From NCBI GenBank assembly GCA_030039005.1, contig JASHQT010000554.1, forward strand, positions 1 to 10,256: a stretch of DNA of 10,256 nt. Reading direction: 5' to 3'. Within the stretch, counting starts at the first letter, position 1. Every line of letters starts with the position of its first letter. A program made the position numbers and the translations under genes. The notes beneath the pieces were generated by a model. It saw nothing but the letters and a program-made list of their open reading frames with translations. It had not been told where the DNA came from and did no database searches. This DNA is from Bryobacteraceae bacterium (lineage in GTDB: Bacteria; Acidobacteriota; Terriglobia; Bryobacterales; Bryobacteraceae). Below, piece after piece: positions 6,565-10,256 of the stretch.

Positions 6565-7053
6565 CTAGCGGTATGCTTCTTTGGCTAAAGGCGCCAGACT
6601 TCTTCGTAATTCCTCACGCGCGCGGCTTAATCGCGACATCACTGTGCCCATGGGTACATCCAGGATTTCCGCCGTCTCGCGGCTGGTGAATCCCTCTACC
6701 ACGCACAACATCAGAACGGTTCGCTGCTCGTGGGGCAACGCGTCCACGGCTTCCGCGATTTCGGCCGCCTGCTGGAATGCCGGAACAGCGCCCGGCCCGG
6801 GCAACGCCTCCTGGGATTCGCGGCGCGCTTTGCGAGCCTCGCCTCGAAACGCATTCATCAGAATCTTGAACAGCCAAGCCCGGGCGTTGGTTCCGGCTTG
6901 GAAGCCGCGAAACCCGCGCCAGGCGAGCAGCATGGTTTCCTGGACCAGGTCCTCGGCGGAAGCCTGGTCGAGCTTCAAGCGCCGCGCCACCCGCAGCAAC
7001 GCCGCCAAATGCGGCATGGCGATCTCTTCAAACCGTTGCTGCTGGGTGGGCAC
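6565..7053 (-). CDS. ECF (sigma-70 family) RNA polymerase sigma factor
   Basis: This 162-residue protein has the two-domain layout of extracytoplasmic-function sigma factors. Region 2 spans about 10-78, with AEDLVQETMLLAWRGF (33-48) and GTNARAWLFKILMN (54-67) forming the core-binding and -10-recognition helices. Region 4 spans about 100-155, with LPHEQRTVLMLCVVEGF and the helix-turn-helix around SRETAEILDVPMGTVMSRLSR (124-144), which reads the -35. There is no C-terminal SnoaL or other extension. The start is a GTG at 7053, placed where family members begin; the first ATG in frame (M13) would cut into region 2. The anti-sigma gene follows immediately, and an exported peroxiredoxin lies 41 bases upstream on the same strand, so the unit probably responds to oxidative or envelope stress. 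Target promoters are not determined. Confidence 0.92.
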   Translation of the reverse strand: MPTQQQRFEEIAMPHLAALLRVARRLKLDQASAEDLVQETMLLAWRGFRGFQAGTNARAWLFKILMNAFRGEARKARRESQEALPGPGAVPAFQQAAEIAEAVDALPHEQRTVLMLCVVEGFTSRETAEILDVPMGTVMSRLSRAREELRRSLAPLAKEAYR

Positions 7054-7094
7054 TCCGCTTCATTCTATCGCGCGCGTATCGCGCCCGGAACCGG

Positions 7095-7637
7095 TCAATC
7101 GCTCTTGCGCTGCAGTTCGTCGAGCGCGGCCAGCACCTCTTTGCTGTGCTCGTTCACCCTTGGACTAACGTTCAGATAAACCTTGCGGATCACGCCCTTG
7201 GGATCGATCAGGAATGTGTTGCGATTCGCCACCGTCATGGTGCCGAAGCTGCCGAGCGAACCGTATTTTTCCACCGCGACGTGCTCGGGATCGGAGAGCA
7301 GCTTGAAGGTCAAGTTTTCCTTGGTGCAGAATTGCACGTGCGAGTCGACACTGTCCAGGCTCACGCCCACAATCACGGCGTTCTTCTTGTCGAACTCAGG
7401 CTGATCACGCTGGAAATTGTGCGCTTCAATGGTGCAGCCCGGCGTCATGTCCTTGGGATAGAAATACAGCACCACCCATTTGCCCCGGAAATCCTTCAGG
7501 CTCACTTCCTTGCCTTCCTGCGATTTCAATGTGAAATCGGGCGCCTTGGTTCCTTCGGCCGGCGGTGTGCTCGCCGCGTAAACAGCCGCGCCCGCGGCCA
7601 GCAACGCCGCGCCGATTCCGAACAATAGAGTTTTCAT
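7095..7637 (-). CDS. Exported peroxiredoxin, BCP/AhpC-TSA type
   Basis: This 180-residue thioredoxin-fold peroxidase has an N-terminal signal sequence (MKTLLFG, hydrophobic core to about 22), so it should act in the periplasm, reducing H2O2 or organic hydroperoxides. APDFTLKSQEG (32-42) and WVVLYFYPKDMTPGCT (54-69) are canonical, with peroxidatic C68 in TPGC. The active-site Arg is probably R139 in NRNTFLID. The usual BCP resolving Cys five residues after C68 is replaced by His (H73, in EAHNF). The only other Cys is C104 (QFCTKE), so it is either a 1-Cys enzyme or uses a different partner. I chose the ATG at 7637, not the GTG 18 bases upstream, because GGAGG (about 10 bases away) precedes it and the signal peptide starts properly there. 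The ECF sigma and anti-sigma genes follow on the same strand. Confidence 0.92.
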   Translation of the reverse strand: MKTLLFGIGAALLAAGAAVYAASTPPAEGTKAPDFTLKSQEGKEVSLKDFRGKWVVLYFYPKDMTPGCTIEAHNFQRDQPEFDKKNAVIVGVSLDSVDSHVQFCTKENLTFKLLSDPEHVAVEKYGSLGSFGTMTVANRNTFLIDPKGVIRKVYLNVSPRVNEHSKEVLAALDELQRKSD

Positions 7638-7659
7638 GTTTGAGTTGCCTCCCACTCGC

Positions 7660-7665
7660 TATAAT
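7660..7665 (+). promoter_or_regulatory. Consensus -10 box (TATAAT) for the F420-dependent oxidoreductase gene
   Basis: A perfect TATAAT lies in the 87-bp divergent gap (7638-7724) between the peroxiredoxin and the LLM oxidoreductase. It would start transcription near 7672, giving a leader of about 50 bases. The best -35 candidate, TTGAGT at 7640-7645, is only 14 bp away, which is shorter than ideal. The leader contains an A-run (7696-7703) and two GGAG-type ribosome binding sites, at 7706-7710 and 7716-7720. The second, 4 bases from the ATG, or the first, 14 bases away, serves the start. Confidence 0.4.
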
Positions 7666-7724
7666 GCGCCTGAGCGCCGGTTTCATCCGCGCTCGAAAAA
7701 AAATCGGAGGTTTTCGGAGACGCA

Positions 7725-8624
7725 ATGGCGCAGAATTCGATACAGCTTGGACGCATCGGTATTTGGACGAGGGCGCTCGAAAGCCTGCCCGCGGCCAAGG
7801 CGCAGGAGACCGCGCGAGAATTGGAGGAGTTGGGCTTCGGCGCGCTGTGGTTCGGAGAAGCGCTAGGGCGCGAGGTGCTGACGAACGCCGGCATCCTGCT
7901 CGCCGGCACCAAGCGCATCGTCATCGCCACGGGCATCGCTAACATCTATGCGCGCGATGCGGTCGCCATGGCGTCCGGTCAGAAGACGCTCGCCGAAGCC
8001 TATCCAAATCGATTTTTGCTGGGCTTGGGCGTGAGCCACATTCCGCTGGTAGAACAGTTGCGGGGGCATAGGTACGAGAAGCCGGTGGCGACCATGCGGG
8101 CGTATCTGGAGGCGATGGATCGCGCGCCGTACAATGCGCCTCGGCCCGCGGCCCAACCTCCGCGCGTGCTCGCGGCGCTGGGGCCGAAGATGCTGGAGCT
8201 TTCGCGCGATAGTGCCAACGGCGCGCACCCGTACAACGTGAATCCGGAGCACACGGCGCAGGCGCGAAAAATCCTGGGGCCGGCTCCGTATCTGTGCCCC
8301 GAGCAGGCGGTGGTACTCGAAACGGATGCAGAAAGGGCTCGCGGCATCGCTCGCGCGTTTCTCGGTTTCTATTTGACACTGCCGAATTACGCAAACAATT
8401 TTCTGCGGCTCGGGTTTACGGAGGACGATTTCAAAGATGGCGGGAGCACCCGGCTGATCGATTCGATAAACGCCTGGGGTGATCTGAATGTGATCCGCCA
8501 GCGCGTCAAAGAACATCATGACGCGGGCGCCGATCACGTCTGCATCCAGGTGTTGACAGCGGACGAGAAGACGCCGCCGATGCGCGAATGGAGAGAGCTG
8601 GCATCGGCCTTATTAACGAAATAG
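7725..8624 (+). CDS. LLM-class F420-dependent oxidoreductase (TIGR03620-like)
   Basis: This 299-residue protein is a luciferase-like TIM-barrel enzyme of the group that uses reduced coenzyme F420 rather than FMN. Motifs in order are LGRIGIWT (8-15), LGFGALWFGEALGRE (36-50), ATGIANIYARD (68-78, the region with the cis-peptide bulge that supports the deazaflavin), NRFLLGLGVSH (95-105), and ALGPKMLELS with GAHPYNV (151-172). These fit the TIGR03620 subgroup, whose substrates are mostly unknown. Length is normal and no motif is missing. The ATG has GGAGA 4 bases upstream. The gene converges on cofE and overlaps it by 12 bases at the 3' end, so an F420 user sits beside the genes that make F420. 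The F420 preference is inferred from family and neighbourhood. Confidence 0.9.
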   Translation: MAQNSIQLGRIGIWTRALESLPAAKAQETARELEELGFGALWFGEALGREVLTNAGILLAGTKRIVIATGIANIYARDAVAMASGQKTLAEAYPNRFLLGLGVSHIPLVEQLRGHRYEKPVATMRAYLEAMDRAPYNAPRPAAQPPRVLAALGPKMLELSRDSANGAHPYNVNPEHTAQARKILGPAPYLCPEQAVVLETDAERARGIARAFLGFYLTLPNYANNFLRLGFTEDDFKDGGSTRLIDSINAWGDLNVIRQRVKEHHDAGADHVCIQVLTADEKTPPMREWRELASALLTK

Positions 8625-9335
8625 ATCCTGTTCGGGCTTGCGCAGCAGCGAGCGTGCGGAGCCTTCGACGGGCTGCCACTCGAAGCCGCGGATCAGCGCC
8701 ACCGGGCATCCGGCGTCTTTGCGCATCGCGAGGCCTGCCGCCGCGGCGAGTTGATCGGCCACCGCGATAATCGTGGCCGAAAGTTTCCGCCCGTGCCGGT
8801 CCGCGCGCCCGCGCTGATCGTCTAGCGGATCCAGGCCCGCGACGCCGATCGCGACGTCTACCAGGCCTTCACGCCAGGGCCGGCCAAAAGTATCCGTGAC
8901 CATTACCGCGCCGCAGTTCAGGCTCGCACGCAACCGGCGCGCGGAAGCGTCGGGATCCGCGGGCAGCACCGTCGCGAAATGCTCGTCTTCGATATTCGAT
9001 TGGTCGACTCCCGCATTGGCGCAAACGAATCCGTGGTGCGTTTCCGCGATGATGACGCCGCGATCCATTTTAACGATGCGGCGCGATTGCGCGAAGATCA
9101 GCTCGATCAGGCGGGCATCCTTATTCCATTGCGCGGCCCATGATTGGGCGAGTGGCGAAGGACGAATCTCACGCAGATCGACGATCGCGCCTTCGGATTT
9201 CGAAACGATTTTCTGCGCGACAGATACGATTACGGTTCGATCGATGCCGGGGGCCGCGGCATGGATCAGCGCGGCCAAGTCATCGCCGGGGCGAACTTCG
9301 GGCAAGCCGCGCGGTGCTACGATTTCGAAGCGCAT
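8613..9335 (-). CDS. cofE: Coenzyme F420-0:L-glutamate ligase, single domain
   Basis: CofE adds L-glutamate residues to F420-0 using GTP, first by a normal amide and then gamma-linked. In this 240-residue protein the family motifs are clear: VSVAQKIVSKSEG (37-49), HGFVCANAGVDQSN (101-114), TDTFGRPWREGLVDVAIG (147-164) and a C-terminal helix with DQLAAAAGLAMRK then CPVALIRG (194-217). The ATG at 9335 is chosen because sequence upstream in the frame (to 9521) is Arg-rich, non-conserved and lies within cofC in another frame. MRFEIVAPRGLPEVRPGDDL is a normal CofE beginning. It overlaps cofC by 19 bases. The protein is the stand-alone ligase: the nitroreductase-like C-terminal domain of actinobacterial FbiB is absent, so dehydro-F420-0 reduction must be encoded elsewhere. 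The stop overlaps the convergent LLM gene. Confidence 0.93.
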   Translation of the reverse strand: MRFEIVAPRGLPEVRPGDDLAALIHAAAPGIDRTVIVSVAQKIVSKSEGAIVDLREIRPSPLAQSWAAQWNKDARLIELIFAQSRRIVKMDRGVIIAETHHGFVCANAGVDQSNIEDEHFATVLPADPDASARRLRASLNCGAVMVTDTFGRPWREGLVDVAIGVAGLDPLDDQRGRADRHGRKLSATIIAVADQLAAAAGLAMRKDAGCPVALIRGFEWQPVEGSARSLLRKPEQDLFR

Positions 9336-9967
9336 GCGGATCGCAGGAACGTAGAAACATCGCACCGGCGCGGGCCCGCTAGAAATTCGGCGACGTCTTC
9401 GGGCGTGTCGATGTCGAACATGAGGCCGGGCAGGCGCAGGACGTCGAGCGCCAGGCCGTTGGCGAGCGCCTGATCGCAATGCGCGCGAAAACTCCCTGGC
9501 CCGAAGCGGCTCTGGATGCAATCGGGCGGCGTGCGGACCAGTGCATTGGTGCCCGTGCCGTCGGCGGAGGGAACCACGATCAAACCGGGACGCGCGCCCG
9601 ATGGTACCGACTCTGCGAGGCGGGTGAAATCCGCTGGCGCAACGGTGGGGACATCGATGGGCACCAACATTGCCGTGGTAGCGCCCATTTCCTTCGCGCG
9701 CAAACAGGCGGCGTCGGCCGAGACGCTATGGCTCAACTGTTCACTCTCTTCGAAGACGGTAACACCCGCGCCGCGCGCGTGACGACTCACTTCCTGATCG
9801 CTGGTGGCAACCACGACGCGATCGATACCATCGGCTGCGCATAATGCGGCGAACGTTTGCCGGAACAGAAGGCGCGCGAGCGTTTCGCGATCCTCGACCG
9901 ATAGAAATCCGTTCAGGCGCTGCTTCGCGTTGCGAGGGCTTTTCACCGGGAGTATGGCGAAGATCAC
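9317..9967 (-). CDS. cofC: 2-phospho-L-lactate / phosphoenolpyruvate guanylyltransferase
   Basis: CofC (FbiD in actinobacteria) is a nucleotidyltransferase-fold enzyme that joins GTP with a three-carbon phospho-acid to give the guanylylated precursor used by CofD. The 216-residue protein shows the N-terminal GTP-binding LPVKSPRNAKQRL (6-18), VVVATSDQEV (51-60), LVPIDVPTV with the metal-binding Asp (101-109), PSADGTGTNAL (133-143), FGPGSFRAH (155-163) and FDIDTPEDV (184-192). The start is a GTG at 9967, giving VKSP at the normal distance. AGGAA 7 bases upstream overlaps the cofD stop, and 10 bases separate the genes. The sequence does not settle whether phospholactate, phosphoenolpyruvate or 3-phosphoglycerate is the substrate. 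The last 16 or so residues are Ser/Arg/Cys-rich and not conserved; they coincide with the overlap with cofE. Confidence 0.93.
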   Translation of the reverse strand: MIFAILPVKSPRNAKQRLNGFLSVEDRETLARLLFRQTFAALCAADGIDRVVVATSDQEVSRHARGAGVTVFEESEQLSHSVSADAACLRAKEMGATTAMLVPIDVPTVAPADFTRLAESVPSGARPGLIVVPSADGTGTNALVRTPPDCIQSRFGPGSFRAHCDQALANGLALDVLRLPGLMFDIDTPEDVAEFLAGPRRCDVSTFLRSACASKS

Positions 9968-9977
9968 TTGACGATTC

Positions 9978-10256
9978 CTATTTCACGAGGCCCAGTTCGC
10001 GAATCACCACGCGGGCCAGAGCTTTCCGCTCACGCAGGCCTCGCATGATGGTGTTGGTTACCACCGGCCGCATGCCCAGAAGTTCGATTTCGCGGGCCTG
10101 CTTGCGATCCACCTCATCCAATACGAACACGCCGACCACGTCGTCATATAGCCGCGCGACCTCAGCCGCCGATACGCGCATACGCATGCTCCGCATCATT
10201 TTCGCGGCGGGCCCTTTGAGCGCGCGCCCGCCGACGATGGGCGAAATCGCGGCCAC
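9978..10256 (-). CDS. cofD: 2-phospho-L-lactate transferase, C-terminal part; 5' end outside the window
   Basis: This is the last 92 residues of CofD (FbiA), which transfers the phospho-acid moiety from CofC's product to the deazaflavin Fo, giving F420-0 or its dehydro form. The frame runs off the right edge, so roughly two thirds of the roughly 310-residue protein is missing here. AAISPIVGGRALKGPAAKMM begins at residue 2 and is the family's conserved nucleotide-site block. VARLYDDVVGVFVLDEVD (33-50) and LGMRPVVTNTIMRG (60-73) follow, matching the usual C-terminal end. The apparent first codon GTG at 10256 lies within this block and is a window-edge codon rather than a start. It is the first visible gene of the minus-strand cofD-cofC-cofE operon. 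Confidence 0.93.
   Translation of the reverse strand: MAAISPIVGGRALKGPAAKMMRSMRMRVSAAEVARLYDDVVGVFVLDEVDRKQAREIELLGMRPVVTNTIMRGLRERKALARVVIRELGLVK

Noticed and set aside
7087..7092. GGAACC, resembling an ECF -35 element, next to the sigma gene
   Set aside because: It is on the plus strand and would direct transcription antisense through the peroxiredoxin gene, with no matching -10 element seen; probably chance.
7694..7716. CGAAAA / TTTTCG inverted repeat flanking a GGAGG in the LLM leader, considered as a hairpin that hides the ribosome binding site
   Set aside because: The stem is only 6 bp and AT-rich, the loop is long, and a second ribosome binding site nearer the start remains free; too weak to call.
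7863..8537. 224-codon minus-strand open frame opposite the LLM oxidoreductase
   Set aside because: It is antisense to a fully conserved enzyme and shows no family signature.
9336..9521. 62-residue N-terminal extension of CofE
   Set aside because: Highly Arg/Pro-rich, overlaps cofC in another frame and precedes a normal CofE start; judged non-coding in this frame.
1..10256. tRNA, rRNA, CRISPR arrays, insertion sequences, attachment sites
   Set aside because: No cloverleaf-like segment, regular direct repeats, transposase-like translation or terminal inverted repeats were found by reading both strands.

Overview
The window is GC-rich, densely packed bacterial chromosome with no RNA gene, insertion sequence or CRISPR array that I can see. 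Signal peptides on exported proteins, an ECF sigma/membrane anti-sigma pair, a DUF6152-type exported protein and a set of F420 biosynthesis genes suggest an aerobic soil- or sediment-type Gram-negative bacterium. Acidobacteriota (Solibacter-like) is my best guess and an F420-carrying proteobacterium the main alternative. This is inference from gene content only.

Positions 1-5514 look like an aromatic or stilbene catabolic region. It begins with the 3' part of a carotenoid-cleavage/lignostilbene dioxygenase-family gene carrying all four iron-binding His (1-966). Two small, mutually related membrane proteins follow (1020-1286 and 1356-1628). An MFS carrier on the minus strand (1625-2926) and an aldehyde dehydrogenase (2994-4460) diverge from a 67-bp intergenic region that holds a 14-bp perfect palindrome. 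One base after the dehydrogenase starts a metal-dependent amidohydrolase-fold decarboxylase very like LigW, the 5-carboxyvanillate decarboxylase (4462-5514). A dioxygenase that yields aromatic aldehydes, a dehydrogenase that makes them acids, a decarboxylase acting on an aromatic acid and an importer form a coherent pathway for lignin-derived phenolics, though the substrate is not proven. A small exported DUF6152 protein follows (5546-5938).

Positions 5935-7637 form a minus-strand stress cluster, transcribed in the order exported BCP-type peroxiredoxin, ECF sigma factor, membrane anti-sigma factor. The sigma and anti-sigma genes are tightly coupled. The anti-sigma protein lacks a recognisable zinc-finger motif but has two Cys on its outer side, which fits redox signalling.

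Positions 7725-10256 concern coenzyme F420. A plus-strand LLM-class F420-dependent oxidoreductase (TIGR03620-like) converges on a minus-strand operon cofD (5' end outside the window), cofC, cofE. Together cofD, cofC and cofE cover the lactyl-phosphate transferase, guanylyltransferase and glutamate ligase steps. The nitroreductase-like domain that bacteria use to reduce dehydro-F420-0 is not in this CofE or elsewhere in the window.

There is no gene-free stretch longer than 300 bases. All three convergent gene pairs overlap at their stop codons.
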